This document shows positions 12,437 to 25,120 of a stretch of DNA of 64,000 nucleotides, one piece after another. This DNA comes from Pohlia nutans (Eukaryota > Streptophyta > Bryopsida > Bryales > Mniaceae): NCBI GenBank assembly GCA_022496805.1, contig CM040104.1, positions 6,051,650 through 6,115,649 of the forward strand. Direction: 5' to 3'. The translations under genes and the position numbers were made by a program. The notes under the pieces were generated by a model, which was given only the letters and a program-made list of their open reading frames with translations, was not told where the DNA came from and did no database searches. Within the stretch, counting starts at the first letter, position 1. Each line of letters opens with the position of its first letter.

Positions 12437-12770
12437 GTTAACCAAAAAGAGTGTCTCATAGTGGAAACTCACCTCATACTCACCTTCAACTCGTTTTCAA
12501 TTCAAAAGAAAGGCAAAACTAGTCTATGGTGAGTTGAAGAATAATCTAAAGTAAGACCCTGCACCGCCCATGGGAGAGGAACTCATGATCTCCCCAATGC
12601 TAGAGGGGAGTTCCCACAAGTTCACCAAGCCTATAACTCTATTCATGAAGGGACCAAGGGACTATTCACGTGCAAGTTGTGTCAGAAATTGCTTATATAA
12701 GATTGTGGACTCTGCATAGACTCTGTACAAAGCCCTTCTTGTTTTTGGTTAACTCAATTATGTTGTGCAA
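12437..12770 (+). repeat. Dispersed degenerate repeat, copy 2
   Basis: Matches 8213-8440 (GTCTCATAGTGGAAACTCACC, CCCCAATGCTAGAGG, AGTTCCCACAAGTTC). The following part (GGGACTATTCACG...) resembles 9130-9230, so the two copies share about 330 bp with a different insertion history. Confidence 0.5.
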
Positions 12771-12977
12771 ATCAAAACATCGCTGAATTTTACAACGTCC
12801 CAGGTCACTATCACACTATCAAAGATAGGTACCAGAAGTGAAGAATTTCAGAAATTGCACCAGTGTATTTTGAGTGACGTTTGTGGGTATAACTTCAATC
12901 GTAGCAGTGTAAGGTGATGCGTAAGCTACCACGTGAAGTTGAAACTGAGTGATGCAATTTCCTCAGTTTGTTATGCA

Positions 12978-13256
12978 TACCATAGTACCATAGCAAGGTC
13001 GCCACACCGCAAACAAATATTTAAGATTTTTTGAAAAATAAGGTTCGTTCCTCAAACAATGGATTTCTTGATTTTCATTTCTGAGAAAAAAGAATGGTTA
13101 AAAATGGCCCGAAATAGTCCAAAATGGCCCAACATAGCTTAAACAGCCAAATATAGCTATTTTCCTATTTTCGTTATTTTGTCCTCATAATTTCCAACTT
13201 TATACGTTTTTTTGTTTTGAATTATTTTTTGGCGAACCTGCTATGATACTACGGTA
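12978..13256. mobile_element. TIR MITE family J, copy 1
   Basis: The ends read CCATAGTACCATAGCA and the complement of CCGTAGTATCATAGCAGG, both next to TA. The core motifs AAGGTTCGTTCCTCAA and AATGGCCC also occur in the copies at 46554 and 62526. About 280 bp, non-coding. Confidence 0.7.
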
Positions 13257-13399
13257 GAGAGAAAATTCTTACCATACTCGGGATTTTTCAGTATATATTT
13301 GCATAAGAATTCTCATCAATCAGCAAATAAGAGCTCAATGAATGTGTTCAAAGTGGTGAATATCTTCAGATTCCCAGTCTTCCAGCTATGAAGGAAGGT

Positions 13400-13424
13400 T
13401 TTTAGGGTTTAGGGTTTAGGGTTC
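13400..13424 (+). repeat. Short interstitial TTTAGGG run
   Basis: Three consecutive plant-telomere-type units. Too short for a telomere relic to be certain, but it fits a plant source. Confidence 0.8.
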
Positions 13425-13684
13425 ACACATCAAACTTGACTTCCTTGTGGTTTGTGTGATGTTTGCCAAGCTTGAGCAAGATAAGGTAGGAGAACCCAAA
13501 ATCAATTCCTGAAATGAATGCACAGCGTTCATTTCAAGGGTCGATTTTAGGGCAAAGTCCTTACCCGAAGCAACAACAGAAGTTGAATTTTCTGGCTAAA
13601 CTAGTTTAAAGTTTTTACAGCGTGGAAATGTACGCAAATTCACATGATTGTTGGAAAGATGAAGCCATAATCTTGCGTTGCTGA

Positions 13685-13993
13685 CGGCCCATTCACACCA
13701 AGAAGCTCCAGCACTTGCGTTGCGTTCCTGGAATTCTGCAAGGTAAATTTTGAAAATAATATACAATTTCTTGAGGTGTCTGAGCCTTGTCTCTTCCTGC
13801 TTTTGGCCAACGCATGTGCATTGGTGGAGTGCAAATTTCTTGCAGCACCCAAAATGCGTTGGAGCAGCTTCTTGCATGTGTCAAGTTAAATAAATAAATT
13901 TTACAAGAGCACACTGTAGCTACCAAAAACTTATTTGACGAACGCAAATTCTCTGCTGCAGCACTCACGTTGGTGACTGGTGTGAATGGGCCA
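13685..13993. mobile_element. PIF/Harbinger-like MITE
   Basis: The inverted ends read GGCCCATTCACACCA, and TGA is duplicated at 13682-13684 and 13994-13996. 309 bp. The overlapping open frames of up to 133 codons have no recognisable domain. Confidence 0.65.
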
Positions 13994-14492
13994 TGATGAG
14001 TCGATCTTGAAGGAGCAAGGTGATTCACAGTTAAAAACTTATGGTAGACGAGCTTGTTCAAGCTGAGCCATGTCAATATGGGATCAATGTGCACAATGCA
14101 TATACCCGAAGTTTATCCAAAATGGAGTTCAACCAGCTCCATGCCAAAAAAGCAAACCTGGCTCTCTAATTTCGGATATCTTTGAGCTGCTCAAAAATGA
14201 TCTCCAAATACTATGGATCAAAATTGCTAAATTTAGATCTTATACAAGTACAAGCACCTACAGCAAAAAAATAAATCATCCCACAATGCTGTGCAAATGG
14301 ACTTGTAAGTTTGACTAGTCACAAATTCTACAATCCAAAGAAAATCAATAGAAATCTAGCATGATTTGATACTCAATTTCATTCAGTAATAATTCAGCCA
14401 AGTGGGAAAAATGGGAGAGAGGTCTACCTCCAACTCCTAAAGAAGTTCTCAAGTTGGTACATATATTAAGAGAATTTGTTCAAGGTCCCAAT

Positions 14493-14638
14493 ACAAACAG
14501 ACACTTTGTTCACGCCAGCCTCAGAAGGAGACCGGAGTTTTTATGTATTTTCAAGGTCCCATGTCAGTACCTAGATAGATGATAGATAAAAACTCCACTT
14601 TACTTTTGAGGCTGGCGTGAATAAAGTGTATGTTTGTC
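14493..14638. mobile_element. Small foldback MITE with GATA core
   Basis: Inverted arms carry CAGACACTTTGTTCACGCCA / TGGCGTGAATAAAGTG and the centre has a short GATAGAT run. One arm plus (GATA)n recurs at 45412-45480. Confidence 0.6.
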
Positions 14639-14871
14639 TTGAAAATGAGTCACTACCCACCCAACAAAGAGCCATTGAAGTATTGTTACCCACATGATAA
14701 TGAGAGTTATTTACATATTGTTGTGGGGAGGATAGAGAAATGGGAAACAAGTCTACAAAGTCAAAGTACGGTCATCTTATGAGTATAATATGAAACATTC
14801 ATAACTTATAGAGTATCAAAATAGTACATTTTCGGTGCATTAAAATTATCTTGAAATAAATAAATAAATAA

Positions 14872-14876
<5 letters not shown>

Positions 14877-14932
<56 letters not shown>
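14877..14932. repeat. (AT)n microsatellite preceded by (AAAT)n
   Basis: About 28 AT units directly after five AAAT-type units. Confidence 0.97.
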
Positions 14933-14936
<4 letters not shown>

Positions 14937-15020
14937 TCTTAATAGTAGGAAGTATACATAGTAGCAAGCGGTTTCTATCTTAGAAGAGATTGGAAACAAA
15001 TTTGACGATGAAGACTTTAA

Positions 15021-15588
15021 CCCTTAAATGCCCAGCCGTTCAGAAAGTGGACGATGTATAGAATCAAACATAATTTTCTCATCCGTCATTGATTTTTTGG
15101 AGTGTGGATTTTTTACTATATATTTTATGGGAAGTTAGCTTCATGAATGTGTGATCCGATTATAAAGGAGATGGTTTGTGAAATGTTTATGCCTCGTTTC
15201 ATGTTGTAGTGATTCACTGAAAATTTTGAAGATTTCATTGTAAAAGTGCTCTTAAAAAAATCAACTCATTAAATTAAGCAACCAAAAAATCTCCAAAAAT
15301 CACTACACTTAGAATATTACATTTCAACCAATCACAACAAATTTTATGTACAAATTGTCAATATCTTATTTGTAATCAATTTACAAAACAATTTTCAACT
15401 TCAAGTTTCAAATTTTATACAAAAATATTGGTGATAGCAATCATAGATCTAGCCGTATGGATAGAATCAAAAATTCAGAATGTACAACTATTATTCATAT
15501 ATCAAGTTCAAAATATCCCTCTTAGTTACGATTTATTAGACATCTTTGAAATTCTTCAACTTTGGAGAGGGGTGAGGACGTTTATGGG
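15021..15588. mobile_element. TTAA-flanked MITE, family A
   Basis: TTAA at 15017-15020 and 15589-15592; ends CCCTTAAATGCCC and GGACGTTTATGGG. Same 568-bp length and inner sequence as 9640-10207. Confidence 0.85.
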
Positions 15589-15644
15589 TTAATATCTATT
15601 GCACGTTGCTACTTGGATATACACATTCATTGTGCTTTTACCTA

Positions 15645-15945
15645 GGAATGCACCCCGACTCTAAATGGCCCCCTCTCAACATTAATGCAAGAGACAAAAA
15701 CTGCCCCCTATTTTGTACATGTAGGGGTCCACCTTAAAAAATAACCCCCTCTTCTAAGGGTTTAAAATTCCCGAGGGGGTCCTCTTAGACTAATTTGGGG
15801 CTATAGGCCCACAAATTTGCAAAAATAATTGCCAAAAAAGACCCTAGGGTGTCCAAAATGGAAATTTCAGAAATGGGGCCCGTGGGTGAATAGTGCTTGC
15901 ATTAACGTCGAGGGGGGATTTAGAGTCGGGGAGGAATGCATTCCA
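15645..15945. mobile_element. TIR element with GC-rich ends
   Basis: The inverted ends share CCCCGACTCTAAAT and TTAATGCAAG, with GGAATGCA at the extremes. About 300 bp. The target duplication is not clear, so the type is unassigned. The stretch 15946-16770 contains only the repeat fragment noted at 16265. Confidence 0.55.
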
Positions 15946-16264
15946 TCAATAATGAGTGGGTCTTAGAATGAATTAGTGGCTTGATGAATGGATTTTTTTA
16001 AATTTTAATGATTCTCATAGTTATAATAAAAGAGTTTACCAGTAAGGACATAGAGCCACATTCTCTCAATCATTAATCAATTTCTTGGCCGAAGAGGTGG
16101 ATACTAACTTTCATTGGTTATAGGTGAAACATCAAATTCTTTACATTTGGAGAGAAATCATTACGTGTTCAATTCTTGCACGAATCCATTGTGAGACCCG
16201 CTAATAAGTGTAAAACCCATAACCCGAAGTATGTAGTGTTCAATTTTGACACAAAATCAATTAA

Positions 16265-16475
16265 TTCTGATCATAAAATGCCACATGTCATCTTGTTGTT
16301 GGTTTAGGATGACATGGACCTCTCAAAATCTGACATGGAAACTCAATGTCGACAGCAGGCTGCCTGAATGACGAAGCCAATGAATGGGAGCCAAATGGCT
16401 TTTGTGCAAAAGGATGGGGGGAGGTGGACCGACACGTGTCCCCTACTTTAGCCAAGGTGATAAGGATGTGCATCT
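16265..16475. repeat. Dispersed repeat fragment, inverse of 10385-10500
   Basis: Carries CATGTCATCTTGTTGTTGGT and CTCAAAATCTGACATGG; the latter phrase recurs at 21425. No boundaries identified. Confidence 0.4.
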
Positions 16476-16774
16476 GCCTAACCAGGGTTATAACTTAACC
16501 ATGGTAACGAGGGGTACAGTATCAGAGTCAGACTGACCCTGCTGACCAAAGTAGAAGCCTCGTGAAGTTTGGAAATACCATAAACCGAAAAAAAAGTGTT
16601 TTGCATTTTAGAAATGGGCGTTTGATTGAGGACTTATTTTTTCTAAATAGAGAAGAAGAAATCATGAAGGGATGAAGTGATTCCATATTCATTGGTGAAA
16701 TAGATTTTTTTTTACAAATTTTCAAAAGTGAAAAGTTTGTCAAACCTCCTACTTGTGCCGTAGACTTATCTTAA

Positions 16775-17096
16775 CCGTTAAAGGTCCTAGTGTTCAGAAA
16801 CTGAATCACGAATAGATTCAAAGCCTTGCAACTTTCTCATACAACCTCGGATGACTTTCATCCAAGTCACCTTTGTAAGCCTATTAAATTCTCTACTAAT
16901 TACAATAAATCTCTTGTGATAAAGAGTTGTTGATAATATTGGAGAGGCCTCCAATTGCAAGTGTGTCGAATTTGTTGGGTAAATTTTATGCTTGCAATGG
17001 TCCTCTCATGTACACCTCATGCACATTTGAGCCATGCTAATATCTACTTTTGAGGCTAGCATCCACTTGTGTTCAAAAAGTCAGTACGTTTAGGGG
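16775..17096. mobile_element. TTAA-flanked MITE, family B
   Basis: TTAA at 16771-16774 and 17097-17100; ends CCGTTAAAGGTCC and ACGTTTAGGGG. 322 bp, matching the 323-bp copy at 36563-36885. Confidence 0.85.
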
Positions 17097-17122
17097 TTAA
17101 ACCGACATTGGGTTGACCTTAA

Positions 17123-17924
17123 CCCTTTAGTGCCCAGGGTACTGTAGCAGACAACTCTGGATTTCAGTGGGTTTTCCACTGTGGTTGAGACTACCAAAAA
17201 TAGAATGGGTTAAATTAGAAAGTAACCGTACAATTCTATTCTCAACTCGAGAGCACACATTTTATTAAAATTTGAGAATCATCCGATGGTGGGATCGGAA
17301 GATTATAGTATGTATTTGAACTGTATAATGCACGCTCAAAAACGAGATTTTGGGGGGTGTGTGACTTCAAAGTTAAATAGAATTTGAGGTAAATTTTCAA
17401 AAATAAAAGCAAAGAAGTTCAGCTATGCCCTATGTCAGCACCTCTCCGTTGCAATCTTTCATATCAATAATAGACTCACACATAATTATTGTGAGATTTA
17501 TAAATGAAAGTGACTTGTCCATGTACGGTTTAGGACAAAATTTTATACGTTGAAAATTGACAGGAGTGGGTACATTAGTCAAGATCGGATTACACACACT
17601 AATGGAAGATGAAGAAGAGAACACAATCCAAAAAAATAAAACAAGATAACAAACTTCCAAACACAAGAAATACTGCACAATACATATGTTGTATTTGTAA
17701 GTATTTACTGTATTTTCAAGTATTTGCAGTATTTTTGCGTTCTGTTGATAGGTATTTTGATAGTTGTACAATTCCAAATTGAAAATTTCTTTTTCTGGAA
17801 GGTGCGTAATGTATGTGCGCAAATCTAAACTTCAAAACTGAAGTTCCAATTCTTCACGGATTCTCTGCTATTTGCATTTCGGACGTTGTAGTGACCATAA
17901 TGTGGTTTGCTGGGCACTAAAGGG
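17123..17924. mobile_element. TTAA-flanked MITE, family F
   Basis: TTAA at 17119-17122 and 17925-17928; perfect ends CCCTTTAGTGCCCAG / CTGGGCACTAAAGGG. 802 bp, and nearly identical to 34006-34808. A 130-codon minus-strand frame inside is broken up in the sister copy and shows no transposase motif. Confidence 0.88.
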
Positions 17925-18964
17925 TTAAATTGATATGTGGGTTGCTCTACCACTCTACCCAAAATAGAGCAAACGTGAATAGCCAATTGGTTCACACTAA
18001 TCTCTGAAAAAATGGTTTAAGGTCAGTTTACAACATGATTTGAATCACAATATATGATGTGGTTCTTGGGGGTGTCTCGGTTTATGATATTTCTACCTTA
18101 GTAATTCTACGGTAACGTATGGCTCACTTTAACAATTTAATCTCTAAGTGTGTGGTTGATCATAATTGGTTGCTCTAAATTTTGGGGGTTAAAAATAGTT
18201 GTTAAAACTTAATCTTTTGAATATTTCATTTGGGAAAAAAACAAAGTTAGCTTAAAATCTTGTTTCAATTCATTACATAACAAAAAAAAGTTTATTTTAA
18301 ATCACATTTTGAGTGTCTCCATCCTTCAATGTTTATTTCAAGCAGCTAAAAAAATTCATTATAAAAAATATACAAGTTTCATTTTTTAAAGTTGGTATAC
18401 AGATGAAAGTTTTTGATGATGATACTTGGAAGGCATCCATACAAGTCACGGATTAAGTATTAATGTCAAAATGTTTTTGAATTCTATTTTTGAATACTCT
18501 ATCAATATAAATATCAAGTTCAAAACAATTGATTAGCTTGCAAATTTGGAGTGATTGGCAAAAAGTGTTTGATGAAAAAAGCCAGCTTAAAATACTCTCA
18601 GTATTACCTATTAACACTTTTGTTTAATTACTTTTGGAAAGTCTTCAAGATACATCTACTAAACTATAATAGTATTCATGTGAACGAGTTTGTCACTTTT
18701 GAAACATTATTAAATACCAGTCAATTACATAGAATTTAAAATTGACAATACCAAAAATGTGATTTTGGTGACTTTTTAATGTCAGATTTGTAAACTCAAT
18801 TATAAAATATTGAATCCTTTAATTTAATTTAATTTTTGTATACATTTCTTTTAATCCTTTTAATCACTATATTTTACGATTTTTCTTAGAAGTTGAAACT
18901 CAATTTTTTTTTTCGAGAAACACATTTTATAAGACTGGTTCATTTAAGTTATGAATACATCTAA

Positions 18965-19520
18965 CCCTTAGAGGTCCTCACCCCTATCCAGTTTTAGATA
19001 ATTGCAAAGTTGTAGTATAAAATGCAACTAAGAGGGATATTTTGAACTTAGTGCATGAATAAAAGTTGAACATTATAAATTTTAGATTCTATCTATTCGG
19101 TTAGATCTATGAATGCTATCACCAATGTTTTGTATTAAATTTGAAACTTAAGATTCAAAATTATTTTGTAAAATGATTATGAATAAGATTTTGACAATTT
19201 GTGGATGAAATTTGTTGTGATGGGTTGAAATAAAATACTCTAAAAGTAGTGATTTTGGGAATTTTTTTGGTTGCTTAATTTATGAGTTGAATTTTTCAAA
19301 AGCACTTTTGATCTAAGATCTAAGAAATGTTTGGTGAATTGGTGCAACATGAAACGAGGCATAGAAATGTCACAAATCTTATCGATTCACACATGCATGA
19401 AGCTAAGTTCTCATAGAATCTATAGTAATAAATCCACATTGTGAAAAGTGTACGAGGAATGAGAAAATGGATTTTGATTTTGTACATCCTCCAAAAAATG
19501 GATGGTTAGACATTTAGGGG
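18965..19520. mobile_element. TTAA-flanked MITE, family A
   Basis: The right flank is TTAA (19521-19524); the left flank is CTAA (18961-18964), one change from TTAA. Ends CCCTTAGAGGTCC and GACATTTAGGGG; inner sequence is the family A core, reversed relative to 9640. Confidence 0.75.
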
Positions 19521-19524
19521 TTAA

Positions 19525-22206
19525 ATTATGTTAAATGCCCTGTGCATTTAAAGATTAGAATAGCATATGGTACTCTATAACCAAGAAATTTTGTATATTA
19601 ACCTCAAAATCAGACTATTGAAAATTGAGTATTTTTTGAAAGTAGGGGAAATTTTGAAACGTAAACCAAGTGGAATTTTAACTTTTAAAAAACCACGGCA
19701 AATGTAAGCTATGGTCAATTACTTTCCTTGTCGCAATGCACTATTTTCGACCCTTTTTTTGGACATGCAATTTTAAATAAACCACCATAACATAAAATGG
19801 GTTGAATTTATTTTGGGTAAAGTATAGTGTTTTTAGATATAGAGCTAGGAAAAAAATGAAAAATAGTTTTTATTTATAGAGTTAGGGCTACCTAAAAAGA
19901 GAATTAGTGCACCGTTGCATTGCACTAGCTACCACATTTCTAAAATAAAAAGAAAAACGTGGGTTGTGAATGGGATTTTAAGCTACATGTCTTTTTAATA
20001 TTCAATTATGTGAAGAAGAATATCATCCAATATTTTTTGAATACTTTTTTATTTTTGAATTTAAAATGTGTTATTTTTGGTAAAGATTAATTGTTTCTCT
20101 ATTTTAAAAAACTTTTTTGATGGATTTCTTTTTTGAATGTGCTTGAGAATGAAAATTTTCAAGGAGGCCTCTTTTAAAAAATTCAAATATAGAATCAAAC
20201 ATGAACTATATTTACATTCAAGATTTGGTCATAAATTGGTCAAACTGTCATTAGAATGGGAGTTTTGATACTCAAAATCTTCAAAATAAAATCATTTTGA
20301 CAAACTAAAATTTTATTCTATAGTTAATATGTACATAAGTTTAAAAGTTGGTTCACTTCATTTTTCATTGTATCATTGCTATATATTTTTAAAATCGGTT
20401 TAAAGTTAGCCTTTTAAACAAAATGCAAAATGTGCACACCTAGTGCATAAAGTGTAAACCAAAACGGGAGGCCGGTCTAGTTGGTTGTGTTGTGCAGTAT
20501 CCCACTATGTGAATCTATAAGAAATTTCTATAAAAACTATACGAGAGACTATAATTGCATAGTCGTGTATATGTGCATAAATTAGTTTATAACTTGCTCA
20601 TAATTTAGCCAAACACAAAAGTTTCAAAATTGATCAAATAACAAAAAAAATTATTAATGCAAATGAGCCACTATATTCATTTAAAATTGCTTGTTGATGA
20701 AAGATAATTGATTGTTTATGAATTCTAGTGTTATATGAATAAAATCCTTGGCATTGGGAAGATCATCAAAGAATATTAATCCTACCTTGCATTGAGCCTT
20801 GCATTAGGAATTAAAGGTCTTTTGGAGCAAATAAGATGCTAATGTTTCATGCTTTGTTCTCACACTTTGATGACCAAAGACAACCCAAAGATGATGTCTT
20901 GGATCTTGAAAGAAATAAGGTGAAAAAACCAAGAGTCTCTAACAAGCAACATAAAATATACAGTCGTGTATATGTGCATAAATCTTTGTCCCATGCAAAA
21001 CATATACTCATAATTTCATGATAATTTATTATTCCATGATCACTTAATCGAATGGTGTACAAATTTGGACATTTGGAAGCTAGTGTAGTCGCACATTCAC
21101 TTAAAAAAGGGAAAAATATATTAAAAACTTGGGTTCTTAGTAACATGTCCAAATAATGCAAGAGCCCAAAATAGGCTAATTCGTCTTTTAAGAACTAGAA
21201 TAATAAAAATAAAATATTCCAATTCCATATGATTTTTAACTATAGAACTATAATCTCATTCAATGTCATTCAAAATGCAACCTTAAACCTATGAACACTA
21301 CCACGTACTTAAAATCACATCTGTAGATTTTTAGAATTAAAGTAAATGATCCAATTATGTTCCATTTGATTCTTTAAAATCCACAAGGCCTTGATGAACT
21401 TGCTTTACTTGATGTAAAGCAAGTTTGGACCTCTCAAAATTTGATGTGAAAATTCAATGTCAATCGAATCTGACTCATAAATGGTACATAACATTCTTCA
21501 ATAGTAAAGTACTGCATCGCCTACTGTTTGGTTGATCTTTTACTGATACAATGACTTTCTTTGGAACTAGAGTGAAAGATGACACTTGCCATTATTCCCT
21601 ATGCTATGGTCAGATTCGTTAAAAAAAATTCAAAAAAAAAATTCAAAATGGCATGTAGTGAACTTTTCAAAAATTATAAGTTGGTATAATTTGAATAGTG
21701 TAGAAAATATTAATGTAAATACTCCAAATTCATAGAAATTCAAGATTTTTGCAATCAACCCACCCAAATACAAATTACTTTTTTTTTTGACACAAAGGGA
21801 GCTAAATTCCATTGCCCCAAGTACAAATTACAACACCTTCCATCAAATAAATCATCACAAATTGCCAAAGGAGGAGAATGAAATCGTCTTGTGCTATATC
21901 AGTGTTCCAGATTTTTAACAATAAGAACTCAATGAGGTATAACAAATAAAGCTTAGGATAAAAAGTCACGGAAAAAAAATTAGAGATTGGAAAAAATGAA
22001 AATTTGAAAAAATAATCATTTCTGTTAACAAATAAAAAATAACCCTTAAATTAATTAATTTTGTATTGGGCCTAATGAATTTGACCCGAGGATATGATAT
22101 GAGGATATTTAGTAGGAGTCAAGCAAGTAAGACAAACTTAAGATGTGAAAACAAAAAGCATGGGAGAGAATCCTGGAAACTTTAGTAGGGGTACAAAGTC
22201 TAGGGC
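19525..22206. other. AT-rich stretch with no identified gene
   Basis: No frame here has coding character. GTCGTGTATATGTGCATAAA occurs twice (20565 and 20962), and the phrase CTCAAAATTTGATGTG at 21433 belongs to the 10385 repeat. I see nothing else to report. Confidence 0.6.
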
Positions 22207-22210
22207 TTAA

Positions 22211-23013
22211 CCCCTAAGAGTCCCTAGCTTTTTTGGGCTTAAAATCATCATTTCTTTTGATGTGTTATAGGTCTAAATATAAGTGAGGTATAGAAATCTC
22301 ATCTGTACAATCTTGTAATATACATGTTGTAGATCATGTGGATCACATTTGGGGTCATTCGGCCATATAGATTGCAAGATCATAGTGTTTTAGTGTCAAA
22401 AAAGGATGCTGAAATTTTCCTAGCAACACAGTTAGAGGTGAAATTTGTTTTCAAAATTACTCAAATGAAAACACTTTCAACTATAAAGTAGTTCAAAATC
22501 ATAATATAAACACATTGGTACCAAAAAGAACTCATGAAAAAAATTAATGTGCCCTTAAATGGGCTTGCAATGTCAAAAAGTAGCCCGAAAAGTGACCGAT
22601 TTGACCCAAAAAGCAAAAAGTGTCCAAACTAGACATGTGCACTAAAATGACTCCCAAACATTCAGAACAACATGGATTGACATGAAATTTTTTACCATGA
22701 TAACTAGACTTCAAGGGAAATCCGGCCCAATATTTATTTTTATTTTTATTGAAAACGGACATGGGATGAAGGAGACACAAGCCATCAAAATGCACAAAAA
22801 CTGTCCAAAAAGGAGATACCTACTTTCAAACGATCACCAAAAATTCAGTACATCTTGGATCAATTTGAAATTTTTACCATACATTCCATACATCATGCAG
22901 TTTGTTTTTCAAAATTTCATTAAAATCTGACACTTTTTGCAAAAGTTACATCTCTTCGAAGGTGAATGTACCCCAAAAAACATCCAAAATATGGACGTCG
23001 GGACGGTTAGGGG
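22211..23013. mobile_element. TTAA-flanked MITE, family C (intact)
   Basis: TTAA at 22207-22210 and 23014-23017; ends CCCCTAAGAGTCCC and GGGACGGTTAGGGG. 803 bp. This uninterrupted copy shows where the foldback sits in the copy at 2797. Confidence 0.88.
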
Positions 23014-23017
23014 TTAA

Positions 23018-23543
23018 TCCCTAAATGCTCACAACCCTCTCTAGATTGGGCAATTTTGCAAAGATGTATTATAAAATGCAACTAAGGAGGATATTTTGAA
23101 CTTGATGTACAAATAAAATTTGTACATAATAAAATTTAGATTCTATCCATGCGGGTAGATCTATGATTGCTATCACCAACATTTTTGTATAAATTTTGAA
23201 ACTTAAAATTCAAAATTATTTTGCAATTCAATTACAAACAAGATATTGACAATTTGTAAATGAGATTTGTTTAAATGTAATACTTAAATGTTGTGATTTT
23301 TAGAGATTTATTGGTTGCTTGAATCTATGAGTTGATTTTTTTAAGAGCACTTTTGAACGCTTTTGAACTAAGATTTCAATTTTTTTTGGTGAATCACTAT
23401 AACATGAAATGAGGCTTAAATTTTTTCACAAATCATCCCCTTTTTAATCAAATTACACACGCATGAAACTAACTTCTCGTAAAATCTATCGTAGAAAATC
23501 CACACTACATCGTCCAAAAAATGGACGACTGGGCAGTTAAGGG
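23018..23543. mobile_element. TTAA-flanked MITE, family A, abutting family C
   Basis: Starts TCCCTAAATGC directly after the TTAA that also ends the preceding element (23014-23017), and ends GGGCAGTTAAGGG before TTAA (23544-23547). The orientation is reversed relative to 9640. Confidence 0.8.
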
Positions 23544-23599
23544 TTAACAATGTTATGTGTAGTAAGATACTAGTAGTTAGGTCATATTCACCTTCATCG

Positions 23600-23880
23600 T
23601 CACATGTCCCCGCCATTTTCTGCGCGCTCTCATTTTCTATTACTTTTTGGCTATGGCCGCGATTTTCGTCACGTTGTTCTCTTCCTCTAGTTTACTTGCA
23701 GTGAAAAACGAAAAAAGAAAAAGAAATTCTTACTGCCAATGCAATTGCTTTAGAACATGTGAAGGAATGTTGGAGTGGAGTGTTGTGAATGTGACGCAAT
23801 AGCGGCAAAAATGCAGGCGGCGGTAGTAGCGCGCGACTCGACGGCGACGGACCACTCTCACTCACTCACTCACTCACTTA
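23600..23880 (+). promoter_or_regulatory. Likely promoter region of the Mpv17-like gene
   Basis: GC content rises here from the AT-rich repeats, with CG-rich words such as GGCGGCGG and GCGCGCGAC. A (CTCA)n run at about 23855-23880 resembles plant initiator regions. No clear TATA box was seen and the transcription start is inferred. A small upstream ORF begins with the ATG at 23812. Confidence 0.4.
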
Positions 23881-24078
23881 CGTTGTTGAAACTGTGAGTG
23901 GAATTCATTAACAAAGTTACGAGCCATCGTCGACTGAAGCGGAGTTCATTTCAGTTCGATTGCCATCTTCGACTTTCATTCAGCTGCTTGGCTAAGTAAC
24001 TCTGGTTCTGCTGCTGCTGCGCTCTGTCTTTTCGCTCGTAGCTGGAAGAAAGGTTTCGCGATTATTTCTCTAGCTCAG

Positions 24079-24979
24079 GTTTGAATACATTTCTGTTTTC
24101 TAACTTTCTGTTTCCCCTGGCATTTGGATTTCAACGAGTGTTTTGTGCGCCTAAGGTTTTGCGTTTTGTTTAAGACTTTTTGTTTTTTCGCAAGAAACAT
24201 TGGATTGGTAGAGTTATGCCCTTCTTGAATTGCAGCTCCAGTTAGTATAAAATTCACCGCAGAGGGTTTAAGAGTGCTTCTATTGATCAGTTTGTGCTTC
24301 ATTGACCAACTTGTGACGCGTTCAGAGACGTTCACCGCAAAACGGTTTCCCTATTGCCTCTTTGAAATTCTGATTTTACTCCGGATTTCAAGCGCTTTCT
24401 CTAGTTTTGGCGGAGTAGGTTGTGCGCGCTATTGGAAACCGAACCGCGAGGAAGGAAGATTTTGCGTTTTGAATCTGACGTTTTGTTTCCTGAAATAAAG
24501 AATGGATTGTTATAGTTATTTCCTTTTTGAATTGCGCCAAATGGAGTATAATTCGCTGCAGAGGGTTTTATGAGGGCTTCTGATGAGCTTCTTTGACCTA
24601 CTTGTGATGCGTTAAGAGAGAAAGACGTTTCACGAAGTAGATTTTAACCGTATTGCCTTCTTGAAATTCTCATTTCACTTACTCCTGACTTCTTGGATTT
24701 TAGACGCTTGCTTGAATGTTTTTCAGAGGTTTGGCGTACTAGGTTGTGCGACTGAGACGAAGTTTACAGGAGACCGAAGGAAGCTTTCTGAGTTTTGAAT
24801 CATACGATTCGTTTCCTGCAATTAAAATTGGATTGATGTAATTATTACCTTCTTGATTGCGCCAAATGAAGCTCCGGTTACCGGTAGTATAATTCACCGC
24901 TGAAGGTTTTAAAAGGGCTTTCTGTGTCGTGTACGATGATCAGTTTGTTTTTCTGACATAGTTTTGGTCGTGTGTGCAG
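24079..24979 (+). other. Putative 5'-UTR leader intron built of tandem repeats
   Basis: GCTCAG|GTTTGA at 24078/24079 and TGTGTGCAG|G at 24979/24980 look like a donor and acceptor upstream of the 25121 start codon. The 901-bp interval contains a degenerate repeat starting at about 24199, 24502 and 24826 (ATTGGATTG), with a partial copy before it; spacings are about 303 and 325 bp. Recurring words are TAGTATAATTCACCGC, GCAGAGGGTTT, TTGAAATTCT, AGGTTGTGCG and GTTTCCTG. Confidence 0.5.
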
Positions 24980-25120
24980 GGACAGGGTTGTACCTCAGGT
25001 GTTAGGGTAGCCTTCGTCTCTTCTGTAGCAGCAAGAGGGAATTTTAGTCTTATTTAACCCAAAATAATCTATATTCAAGATTTTTTCCTCAGTAACAACA
25101 ACGATAGTGAGAAATTCGAG

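Noticed and set aside
17430..17822. 130-codon minus-strand frame inside a family F element
   Set aside because: The sister copy at 34006-34808 breaks the frame, and no transposase motif (DDE or Cys/His cluster) is visible.
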